From assembly GCA_050117315.1 (NCBI GenBank), contig JASFMY010000001.1, forward strand, positions 1-64,000: a stretch of 64,000 bases of DNA, written 5' to 3'. Positions 44,462-53,128 of this stretch are shown piece by piece. The DNA comes from JANQIV01 sp050117315. GTDB taxonomy: Bacteria; Bacteroidota; Ignavibacteria; Ignavibacteriales; Melioribacteraceae. Numbering within the stretch: position 1 is the first letter of the stretch; each line of letters opens with the position of its first letter. The notes beneath the pieces are model-generated. The model saw nothing but the letters and a program-made list of their open reading frames with translations, was not told where the DNA came from and did no database searches. The translations under genes and the position numbers were made by a program.

Positions 44462-45790
44462 CTATTCAATTACACCATAGATTGATGTTTGGAAGTCAAC
44501 AGAGCTGTTATAAACTCCTTTAAACCAAACTACACATGTTTCAAAATTATGGTTGCGGGGAATAATCGGACGGAGATTATCAACATCTTTATCAAATGTT
44601 ATCTGCTTCCATGACCAACTGGTTCCTTCGTTAAGTGTCTCACCTCGATATATTTGGTAATGCCCTGTTGCATTAGTTTTCCCAGTTACAGGATCAACAT
44701 CTGTTGAGATAAATACAACATTGGTATTTGTGGGATCAATTGTAATTCCACCGGCAAAATGATTTTCCGGTACGTATAAATTTGTTCCGGCGTATGCTAT
44801 TTCTTTTTCTTCCCATTTTAATGATGCTTCATTCCATTTAGCGTATCTGTATCTTAAATCAGTTCCAACTTCACCATCGGCAGAGGATATATAAGCGGCA
44901 ACCGGATTCCCATCGGAATCGTATTCAATATCCCAAACCCAAGCCGGCCCATCCAAACGTCCATCATAGACTAATGTTCCTTCTTCAGGTGATATAGGGT
45001 TATTAAATGAGTCCTCCAATTTCCTAATGAACTTTCCATCTGTTCTGTAAAACTCCTCCTTTTTATAATAAATATGATAAATACTGTTTTTAGGTTCATT
45101 ACGCGGGTGACCATCGGTATAAAGAATATCAATTCTATCTTTTCCATTATCACAATATTTCATATAAGGACTACTGCCTTGTTCGCCCTGTTTCATGAAC
45201 TTGTAATCAACACCCCAATTATCACCTGTACTATCCGAAATTATTACAGTCGGACTTTCCTTAAAGTTAGCGAAGAACTCGAATACTTTATTATCTTCGT
45301 CACTTAAACTCATAACATTGTTATAAGAAATCGGGTAATTCAGCTCAACTCGTTTTTCTTCACTCCATTTTAGTCTTTGTTTATCACTACCTTCGTTTAC
45401 AATATCTGCTATTCTATAATTCATCTTGTTAGAGAAACTTTTTGAATAAACAGCTAGTAACTTGCCAGTACTTAACTTTAATAACGACGGATAATTATGA
45501 TCATCTTTTGCTGCCCAAGAACCAAGTGGGTATTTCTGATATTTATCTTTTTCGTTGGCAACATTAAATAAATATATATCCATTCTTGAAACACCGTTAG
45601 AGCCTTCACTGCCTATATATATTGCATTATCATCTACCAAAATATTTTGATCATTAAACCAAAGCCATGCGCCATCATCAACTAACTTTATTTCATCACA
45701 ATCACTTTTATTCGAACAACTGGTAAATAAGCAAAGAGACACAAAAATAGTTGCAACAATACTATAATATTTTTTGTTTTTCGTTTTCAT
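44462..45790 (-). CDS. BNR_4-type beta-propeller lipoprotein (PL24/PL25-like)
   Basis: ATG 45,790 is chosen because it begins a lipoprotein signal (KTKNKKYYSIVATIF...LFTSC). The ORF stays open upstream and overlaps the preceding gene. The ~440-residue product starts VDDGAWLWFNDQ and has repeated propeller strands, including HNYPSLLKLSTGKLLAVYS, SSPYMKYCDNGKDRI, YHIYYK, HFAGGITIDPTN and DNLRPIIPRNH. These are landmarks of the BNR_4 family. That fold includes the PL24 and PL25 ulvan lyases, which cleave rhamnose-3-sulfate/uronate linkages, and putative neuraminidases. A lyase on a rhamnose-uronate polymer fits the GH106 and sulfatase genes beside it. Catalytic His/Tyr were not pinned down. Confidence 0.78.
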   Translation of the reverse strand: MKTKNKKYYSIVATIFVSLCLFTSCSNKSDCDEIKLVDDGAWLWFNDQNILVDDNAIYIGSEGSNGVSRMDIYLFNVANEKDKYQKYPLGSWAAKDDHNYPSLLKLSTGKLLAVYSKSFSNKMNYRIADIVNEGSDKQRLKWSEEKRVELNYPISYNNVMSLSDEDNKVFEFFANFKESPTVIISDSTGDNWGVDYKFMKQGEQGSSPYMKYCDNGKDRIDILYTDGHPRNEPKNSIYHIYYKKEEFYRTDGKFIRKLEDSFNNPISPEEGTLVYDGRLDGPAWVWDIEYDSDGNPVAAYISSADGEVGTDLRYRYAKWNEASLKWEEKEIAYAGTNLYVPENHFAGGITIDPTNTNVVFISTDVDPVTGKTNATGHYQIYRGETLNEGTSWSWKQITFDKDVDNLRPIIPRNHNFETCVVWFKGVYNSSVDFQTSIYGVIE

Positions 45791-45839
45791 CCTAACATTT
45801 CCACATGTATGGGGACCAATTGTATTAACATTCTTTTTC

Positions 45840-48800
45840 TTATTCATTAAATAAATAGTTTGATCTTCTTTCCGGTGCGTTATCACCGTTCATAAAGAAC
45901 TCTGTTATATCACCCATCTTTTGAATGTTATCAGCCCAATGGAATTCAAAAGATGTTTTCCCGGTTATTCCAATCACTTCTTTAGGAACAGATAGCATTA
46001 CTTTATTACCGGATACTTTTAACGGACAGATGATTTCTTTACTTGTTTTTCCTTTCGAGTTAAGTTTACTAATTGTAGTTGTTTCGGAATCGATTACATT
46101 CTTATTAATTACATAATCATATCCTTCCCAACCGGTTTCTTTATTTCTATCAACATCAATAAATAGAAGCATCCAATTTTCATCTGTGTAACTTGTTACA
46201 TCAGAAACAGTTTCTGCATAGAAGTAGATGTTATTATCGTCACGGGCAACTTTAGAGGTCATGATATCGTTTCTTCCGGTATTATTAATATAAGGACCGG
46301 CTTGGCCATCACCCTCACTGTTACGATGAGCAACATCACCTATATGATCGTAATAAACGGATTGTACATCTTCCCATTGATCAAAACTTCCTTTTATATC
46401 AATATAGAATTCTTCCCCAGTTTCTGCCGGTTTTGAAATTCCTTTATATTTTCTAACATTAGCGATAAGCTGATAATAATAATTATCAGTATGTCCGTCT
46501 TTCATCGGTTCAATATCGCGACTATATTCTTGGTTATACTGATCTATAAAATATTTATCGCCTGTTTTAAGTTCTTCTCCAACTTTGCCTAGATGAGCAC
46601 CGGGATAAAACTTCCAGTACTGTAATTGTTCATTGATGTTTTCTCCCATAACTTGCTTGCCGGCCGACCATTCATTCCACCCGGTTACGAAAACAAATTT
46701 GGGATCAACATCCAAAGCACGGTTCCATTGTTCTTGGAAACATAATCCTTCATCTGTGTACTCCGTTAGATCATAAATATCATTTTCTGGTTGATGAAAA
46801 TTGTGGAAGCTTCTTCCGATATTTGATAAAGGATGTTGAGCAACAGCCACAGGAACCATTTCTTTTTCATCAGGAGAATCATGCCAGCCCATGGCTTGAG
46901 GGTAGTGATCAACCCACGGCCACTTATCTTTCCCGGTGGGGCAACTGTAATACCACGGAAGAGTTGTCCAAGCCCAACTGTGTCTGATACTAAAAAACTT
47001 TGTAATCTCATCATGGAATACTACATCATTCATTTTATTTCTTTGCGGTACTTCATGCTGTCCGAATAGTATTAAAGGTTTTCCTTTCCAATAAAACCAA
47101 AGATCGGGATACATTCCTTTTTTATAGAACTCATCCCACAATTTGTTTATTGATATTTCACTTCCAAGAAATGTTATATCGGGAGTTCGTTCACCTTCAC
47201 TTCTCATTCGGCGATAGACTTTACAAACATTTAGATATACTTCGGGAAAAGTTATGTCGTTAGTGACATCAAAAATGATTACATCAACTCCGGCGTCGGA
47301 TAATTGATATGCGTGTCTTCGTACAGCCCATTCTTCTTGGTTCAAATAATAACCAATCTCCGGTTCACCCCAATAATGACTCCCGTCACCCCATTGCGGG
47401 TCTTCAGGATTTTCTTTAACAATTTTTGTTACATCAAAGGGACCATTACCACCATGTTGTATATGAGTCATGAAATAAAACATCCCGACAAAACGATCGT
47501 CTTTAATTGATCCGCATTCATCATAACCGGGAAGCTTTCTACCTAAAGCATCTGTTGCAACCCATGTATCGCTTTTAATATCTCTAAAAGAATTACGTTT
47601 TTTGTTTTGATCGATTTCTCCCAAGTAATTAACTTCATCCCAATCATTAATACCGATTAGTTCTTTGTATTGATTAAAAACTTCATCTTCATTTTCCCTA
47701 CCCGCTGCTTGATAAACAAACCACACAGGTTTTCTTCCACCGGGATCAGTCTCGTCATCAGGGAAACGACGAAGCCCGATTCTTAATCCGCCTTCGCCAC
47801 GATTATCAATCCAGTTGTGCCATTGAAAACCATCAATACCATCAAGGTCTTTCATCTTTTTCCAAGTGTATGCAAATCCGGCAGCTTGTTCTTTTAAACA
47901 TTTCTCGGAATAATCTCTTGAGTTTGTTCCATTCTCCGACAACCACAAAGTTCTTTTATATTTTCCTTTGTATAAAGCTTCGGGCTTTTTAATCCATGCG
48001 TTAAGTACTTCCAAATTTTTGAATGTTATCAAATCGGTGTTAAAGTCATAACTCACATGTTGATCCAACCAGGTTTTAGGTTCGAATAAATCTTCCGGAT
48101 AAGGATGCTGCGCCAACGCCCATTGGAAATCACCTTCTTTGTTGCAATAGTCAATTAATATTTCCAACAAGTTTTTTGAAAGATAAAACTTAGGGTGTGT
48201 TGTCCAGTTCCAATAATGAGTTAATGTAACGAATACTTCGGAATGGGGATTGTAACTGCGAGCAATGTTATAACACATCCGCATTGATTTTATATAAGTA
48301 TCCATAAAAACAAGTTCGGTTTTATCACCGGCATTTGTCCATACCCAGCCGGCATCTACTTCGTTGTGCATTATCCAATGATGAATGCGACCATATTTTT
48401 TGTCAGCTCTACTATAACGACTTGCCAAAAAATCCAACGCTGCGGCGTAACACTCAACACTTTCAGGATTTGTCATATTCGGCATACTATAAATTCCGGC
48501 AGGATCACAATCTGGATGCTGCAGCATTCTTCCGATTTCGGGATCGGAACATTGTTCAGCTTTGCTAACCAATAGTATTGCGGCAACAATTATATTCTTA
48601 CTTGCGGTTAAGCGAAATGTTGAGTCAAAATCAGCTATTACTTTTTCATCGAAGTAATATTCTTTACCGTTATAATTATGAGATATTCGTCCCGGAACAG
48701 GTTTGGTATACATAAATCCTGTAAACCATATATTAACCGTTGCGCTTGTAATATCAAGATCATCAAGATCGGAAACAAATCTACCCGCATGGAAACCGCC

Positions 48801-49730
48801 CAATCCCTTTCTGCTTGCAGGTTTTTCATCCGGCAAATTGTATTTGGCATCTATTTGATCGGCATATCTTGCGTGAGATTTTAGTTTATAAGTATCTCCG
48901 TCCTTTTCAGCGACAACCCATTTTGAAAGAATTCGATCATAGTTTATTCCGTCTTTAGTTATGCGCCTGTCAACTTCTATTTCGAAATTTTCATTTTCTA
49001 TTTTGATTGGTGAATCAAATTTTTCTACTTCGGTTACATCTTGATATGGTGTCACTTCACAAAGATAGATGTCGAAAGTACTCTCAATTTGTCCGGTAAT
49101 TTTAACTCTATTCTCACTTACGGAAACAGAATTAACAAAAGAATTAAAATCACTGCTTAAATAATTTTTAAGATTTTCTTCAAGAATAGCTTCAGCCTTT
49201 TTCTTTTCTTCATATTGAGCTTCAAGTTCCAATTCCCTTTTTGTTTTCGCTCTGAGTTTCATGTTACGAATTTGAATCTCGACGTCAGAAATACTTCCAA
49301 GATCAACGCGCAGATAATCTCCTTTATTTCCCCAATTTTTTACTTCAGAAGTAAGATCAATCGAATATTCCACCCATCCTTCCGATGATCCGACATTGCT
49401 TGCAAGCTTTGAATGAGCAATATCGAACGGAGGACAGAAATAAATCTCAATATGATCAAGTCCTTTCGGACAGAAGTATTTAAATGAGAGAACATTATTT
49501 TTTCTTTCGAGATTTTCAGTAAGTGGTAAAGTATAAATATACGGATCGTTTCCCGTGATTTTTATTTCACAAAAATCTTCTGTTTTCTTTACAAACTCCA
49601 TATCATTATAATCATCAGAAAATGATATTGATTGTGAAGTCGATGTTGGTTTATCTTCACCAAAAATCGAAGTTGGGAAAAATATAAGTGTTAAAATACA
49701 AAGCAGAATAGCTCTGGATATAGTTCTCAT
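45840..49730 (-). CDS. Fusion of a DUF5722-like glycosidase and a GH71/99-like enzyme with CBM9-like tail
   Basis: The 1296-residue protein has a signal peptide (~24), a beta-sandwich (~35-165), a short charged helix and an Ig-like segment (~195-300). A TIM-barrel module (~305-690) of DUF5722/GH39-like character carries candidate acid/base Glu457 (WIMHNEVDAGW) and nucleophile Glu599 (LWLSENGTNS). A GH71/99-like module (~720-1110) follows with WVATDALGRKLPGY, GMFYFMTHI, WGEPEIGYY, AGVDVIIFDVTN and FVFVTGWNEWSAG. A CBM9-like module (~1130-1290) with FDQWEDV, TGRNDIMTSK and TGWEGYDYV ends the protein. There is no T9SS tail. Two catalytic modules in one chain suggest sequential cleavage of one substrate. 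The stop overlaps a possible downstream start. Confidence 0.82.
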   Translation of the reverse strand: MRTISRAILLCILTLIFFPTSIFGEDKPTSTSQSISFSDDYNDMEFVKKTEDFCEIKITGNDPYIYTLPLTENLERKNNVLSFKYFCPKGLDHIEIYFCPPFDIAHSKLASNVGSSEGWVEYSIDLTSEVKNWGNKGDYLRVDLGSISDVEIQIRNMKLRAKTKRELELEAQYEEKKKAEAILEENLKNYLSSDFNSFVNSVSVSENRVKITGQIESTFDIYLCEVTPYQDVTEVEKFDSPIKIENENFEIEVDRRITKDGINYDRILSKWVVAEKDGDTYKLKSHARYADQIDAKYNLPDEKPASRKGLGGFHAGRFVSDLDDLDITSATVNIWFTGFMYTKPVPGRISHNYNGKEYYFDEKVIADFDSTFRLTASKNIIVAAILLVSKAEQCSDPEIGRMLQHPDCDPAGIYSMPNMTNPESVECYAAALDFLASRYSRADKKYGRIHHWIMHNEVDAGWVWTNAGDKTELVFMDTYIKSMRMCYNIARSYNPHSEVFVTLTHYWNWTTHPKFYLSKNLLEILIDYCNKEGDFQWALAQHPYPEDLFEPKTWLDQHVSYDFNTDLITFKNLEVLNAWIKKPEALYKGKYKRTLWLSENGTNSRDYSEKCLKEQAAGFAYTWKKMKDLDGIDGFQWHNWIDNRGEGGLRIGLRRFPDDETDPGGRKPVWFVYQAAGRENEDEVFNQYKELIGINDWDEVNYLGEIDQNKKRNSFRDIKSDTWVATDALGRKLPGYDECGSIKDDRFVGMFYFMTHIQHGGNGPFDVTKIVKENPEDPQWGDGSHYWGEPEIGYYLNQEEWAVRRHAYQLSDAGVDVIIFDVTNDITFPEVYLNVCKVYRRMRSEGERTPDITFLGSEISINKLWDEFYKKGMYPDLWFYWKGKPLILFGQHEVPQRNKMNDVVFHDEITKFFSIRHSWAWTTLPWYYSCPTGKDKWPWVDHYPQAMGWHDSPDEKEMVPVAVAQHPLSNIGRSFHNFHQPENDIYDLTEYTDEGLCFQEQWNRALDVDPKFVFVTGWNEWSAGKQVMGENINEQLQYWKFYPGAHLGKVGEELKTGDKYFIDQYNQEYSRDIEPMKDGHTDNYYYQLIANVRKYKGISKPAETGEEFYIDIKGSFDQWEDVQSVYYDHIGDVAHRNSEGDGQAGPYINNTGRNDIMTSKVARDDNNIYFYAETVSDVTSYTDENWMLLFIDVDRNKETGWEGYDYVINKNVIDSETTTISKLNSKGKTSKEIICPLKVSGNKVMLSVPKEVIGITGKTSFEFHWADNIQKMGDITEFFMNGDNAPERRSNYLFNE

Positions 49731-49833
49731 GAATTGCCTCTTTATGTTCTATCGAAAGGAGTACAAATAGTTATTCTGTGCAGTAATACTTGGGGAATTT
49801 GTTTTTTATGATAATGACTAGGATACTGATTTT

Positions 49834-51771
49834 TTAGCGACCGAATGATTGCCCAAACAAAATGGCGGCCTCTAAATTTATTGAGCTTTCCCAAGGTCTA
49901 TAGCGTGTACCCTTAGGTTTTCCGTCTTTATAATATTCAACCCACGCACCGGATTCATCTAAAACCGACATCATTTTTTTATAGATTTCTATTTTTTCCG
50001 AGTAATTCAACTTCACCAAATTATAAAGTAATAGTCCATAATCGTAACCGACGGTAATATCTCCGCCGGGACGAGATGGGAATTTATGAGTGACTTTATA
50101 ATAATTAATAATCCCATCAACCATCTCTTTCAATTCTTTTTCGGAAAAGAGATATGAGTTAATATATAAAGGCATTAGACTCACCGACTGTAGGTAATAC
50201 TTTTGTGGAACAACCTCCGGCAAAGACAAAGAAACATAGCAAACAGGACAAAGATATCTATTCGTTTCTGTTTTTTGTGTCCAACAAAAAAACTCACATG
50301 ATTCACCACCGCCTTCACAAACGCCGTGTCTAAATTGAGGTAATTCCAAACCTTCTTCTCTTGAAGGATTGTTTGTCGCAAGTTCATTGTTGTCAAAAAA
50401 GTTTTCGCGATATGAGTTTACTGTTTCTTCCAATACCTTTTTATTATTTGCTAAAGTTTGTTTGTCAAGTAAGTTGTTCTCTTCTGCAAAAGAGAGATAC
50501 TGTTTACCTCCGGTTATAAACAACATTGTAGCTTCAGCCGATCCGTTATTTAACGCATCGCGTGGATATACTCCTCCGGCAATGTAAGTTTCATCACCGT
50601 TAAAAGGAAGCATACCTTTAACAAGATTCTTTTCTTGAGAATTCCACGCCCACGTAAGCATCGGAAATATTTCTTTTACGAATTGAACGTCATTACTTTT
50701 CTTCAGATAGTCGAAGGATTGTATAATTAAGGAACCGGTAATTTCCACTTCATCATTTTCGTGAACATGAAATGCATCAATCCCCAATCCTTGCGCATTA
50801 TGTAACTTCCCTTTTTGCTTCCAGATATTCCAATAGTATGATAAAAGAGTTTTTGCCTCTTTAAAATAACCGAGAGCTAATAGGCACCTTGCTACGCCAT
50901 ATTGGTCACGGATATACCCCATGTGATAATTGTGTCCGGCAAGCACACCGCCCTCAACTGCTTGCTGTGTTTTAATGTTTATAGCAACATCATCAATTGT
51001 CTGCAATAATTTTTCTCTTTCCGGCAGTGATGATGAAAGAGTTTTGCTAAAATCAATTCTTCTTGATGTAAAATCATTCCACCATTTACTTGTACGAGAT
51101 AGTAAAATTTCATAGGAAGTCTCAATAATTGCAGCTTTACTGTTTGTAATACATTCGGGATAAAGAGGGCCACCAACAAAGTATAAGTAACTTTCCCCTA
51201 AATTAATTTTAACTTGATAAGATTTGGAATCTTTCTCCAAGATTTCAGCGTTACCTTTAGCAGCGATCTGTAGATACTGTTTAAATGTCATCGGATAATC
51301 GTTATAAAAAGGAATACCGCGAGGCGATTCTATTAACAATACATCATACATATTTTCATTTTTATAAAGGCTACTGTTATCAATAACATTAACTTTTTCG
51401 TTCAGCGAAAGTGAAAATTCTATTTCTTTTTTCAAATCGAATTTTCTAATTAGACAAGGAAGTTTAGAATCAACAAAGTCTGTAATGCTTCCAATTACTT
51501 CTTCTTCTTGCCGCAATGTGTGAATCCATATAGCAGTACCGGGTTCTCTATTCGATTCAACTGTAATATCATTGTTCTTTAATTGCATTTGTAAAAGAGA
51601 AGGAGAGGAATACGGAGGGCCAAACAACTGTATCATATCTGCACCGGACTCATAAGCTGCCATGCGTCCGTTGCCGAGACAAAATATATTATCAACATCT
51701 ACTTGTGGTATTACTTCACTTTGCAAAAAACAGGATACAATTATATGTAGGAAAACATTGAATCTTTTCAT
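49834..51771 (-). CDS. Secreted alpha/alpha-toroid glycosidase
   Basis: The 645-residue protein has a short signal-like N-terminus, an N-terminal beta-super-sandwich (~25-235) starting with NIFCLGNGRMAAYESG, and an (alpha/alpha)6 domain (~250-640). The latter has GGVLAGHNYHMGYIRDQYGVARCLLALG, IDAFHVHENDEVEITGS, MLPFNGDETYIAGG and YRPWESSINLEAAI. This plan matches GH15/GH65/GH94-like inverting enzymes or phosphorylases; the exact family is not recognised. The start 'GNGRMAAYESG' parallels GH65/GH95-type N-terminal beta domains. Spacing to neighbours is 26 and 103 bases, consistent with cotranscription with the serine hydrolase gene upstream. Confidence 0.72.
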   Translation of the reverse strand: MKRFNVFLHIIVSCFLQSEVIPQVDVDNIFCLGNGRMAAYESGADMIQLFGPPYSSPSLLQMQLKNNDITVESNREPGTAIWIHTLRQEEEVIGSITDFVDSKLPCLIRKFDLKKEIEFSLSLNEKVNVIDNSSLYKNENMYDVLLIESPRGIPFYNDYPMTFKQYLQIAAKGNAEILEKDSKSYQVKINLGESYLYFVGGPLYPECITNSKAAIIETSYEILLSRTSKWWNDFTSRRIDFSKTLSSSLPEREKLLQTIDDVAINIKTQQAVEGGVLAGHNYHMGYIRDQYGVARCLLALGYFKEAKTLLSYYWNIWKQKGKLHNAQGLGIDAFHVHENDEVEITGSLIIQSFDYLKKSNDVQFVKEIFPMLTWAWNSQEKNLVKGMLPFNGDETYIAGGVYPRDALNNGSAEATMLFITGGKQYLSFAEENNLLDKQTLANNKKVLEETVNSYRENFFDNNELATNNPSREEGLELPQFRHGVCEGGGESCEFFCWTQKTETNRYLCPVCYVSLSLPEVVPQKYYLQSVSLMPLYINSYLFSEKELKEMVDGIINYYKVTHKFPSRPGGDITVGYDYGLLLYNLVKLNYSEKIEIYKKMMSVLDESGAWVEYYKDGKPKGTRYRPWESSINLEAAILFGQSFGR

Positions 51772-51797
51772 TAGATATATTCCCCGTTTGATTTGTT

Positions 51798-53090
51798 TTA
51801 TTCTATAATTGCTTGATAAACAAGATTAATAAATTTGCTACGTATTTCGTTGTATTTGTTTGGACTCATTTGCAAAACAAGCTGCGCTACAATTTGTTTT
51901 GCCGGATCAATCCAATATAACGAACCGAAAGTTCCACCCCAGCCATATGTCCCTACCGACAACGGTATTTGGCGATTCCCTTCTTCTGTTATTATTTCAA
52001 ATCCAAGACCAAACTTCCCTTCGCCGCTAGGTATATACAAAGTACCTGAAATTAAATCTCCAATTTGATTTTTAGTCATCATTTCTATTGTTGTCGGGCT
52101 TAAATATCTTTTACCGTTATATTCCCCGCCATTAGCCAGCATTTGCAAAAAGACAGAATAATCATATGCGGTTGAAACCAAGCCGGCGCCGCCGGAATAA
52201 TACGAACAATCTTCCTTAGGGAAATTGGACATGGTACCATCTACCTTTAGTAAATTTTGATCTTCATCTTCTCCGTAAAGTTCTGCTAATCTTTCATACT
52301 TGTTTTTGGGCAAATAAAAGTATGTATCTTGCATACCGAGCGGTTCAAAAATATGCTCATTAAAGAATTGATTAAGATCAACTCCAGAGACGACTTCAAC
52401 TAGATATCCTAAAACATCAACGCTTAAGCCGTATGTAAATTTTTCACCGGGTTGGTGTGATAATGGAAGTTTTCCAAGTACAGTCATCTGCTCCTTCAAA
52501 GTTATCTTCTTATCGGTAATTCCCATAATAATTTCATTCTTTTCAAAAATATAATTCATCCCTTCCGATTGACTTCCCGGATAACCAAGACCAGATGTAT
52601 GAGTCAGTAATTCTCTTATTGTCACTTGGTGCTCTACGGGTGTTGTCGTGTATGAGGAATCTTCTTCATTAAAACTATCAATAACACATTGGTTCTTAAA
52701 TTCCGGTAAATATTTAGAAACCGGGTCATCAAGTAGAAATTTTCCTTCTTCATATAACATCATAACAGCAACGCTTGTAATTGCTTTTGTCTGTGATGCA
52801 ATTCTAAAAACAGCATCCTTTTCAAATGGTGTTTTGGTTTCAATGTCGTTATAACCAAATCCTTCGTAATAGACTATTGTGCCTTTTCTTGCTATCAGGG
52901 CAACACCACCGGGGCACCACCCTTTCGCAATATATTCTTCAAAGAAATTATCAATGCGTTCTAATCTTGAAGACGAGAAACCTACCGACTCGGGAGTCCC
53001 CGGCTTCAAAATATTTTCTTTTTGCAAAGGATTTTGTGCCAGAACACCGACTTCTATAACCGCAATCAATAAACAAAAAATTATTTTCAT
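51798..53090 (-). CDS. Secreted serine hydrolase (class C beta-lactamase family)
   Basis: The 430-residue protein has a signal peptide (cleaved near VLAQ, ~19) and the beta-lactamase-family/EstB fold. The nucleophile motif is Ser99-x-x-Lys102 (RIASQTKAIT), YSGG serves as the Tyr motif, and a late HxG-type strand lies near GTYGWGGTFGS. Members hydrolyse esters, amides or D-amino-acid peptides. In a polysaccharide locus a carbohydrate esterase role is plausible but unproven. A relic of a close paralogue lies at 24,648-24,746. It is located between the GH106 gene (38-base gap) and the toroid glycosidase gene. Confidence 0.88.
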   Translation of the reverse strand: MKIIFCLLIAVIEVGVLAQNPLQKENILKPGTPESVGFSSSRLERIDNFFEEYIAKGWCPGGVALIARKGTIVYYEGFGYNDIETKTPFEKDAVFRIASQTKAITSVAVMMLYEEGKFLLDDPVSKYLPEFKNQCVIDSFNEEDSSYTTTPVEHQVTIRELLTHTSGLGYPGSQSEGMNYIFEKNEIIMGITDKKITLKEQMTVLGKLPLSHQPGEKFTYGLSVDVLGYLVEVVSGVDLNQFFNEHIFEPLGMQDTYFYLPKNKYERLAELYGEDEDQNLLKVDGTMSNFPKEDCSYYSGGAGLVSTAYDYSVFLQMLANGGEYNGKRYLSPTTIEMMTKNQIGDLISGTLYIPSGEGKFGLGFEIITEEGNRQIPLSVGTYGWGGTFGSLYWIDPAKQIVAQLVLQMSPNKYNEIRSKFINLVYQAIIE

Positions 53091-53128
53091 TGTCTTCCCA
53101 AAATGATTTAAATAGTAATAATTATTTT

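Noticed and set aside
46766..47014. Second gene inside the DUF5722/GH71-99 fusion
   Set aside because: It overlaps in another frame a continuous, motif-rich reading frame and has no features of its own.
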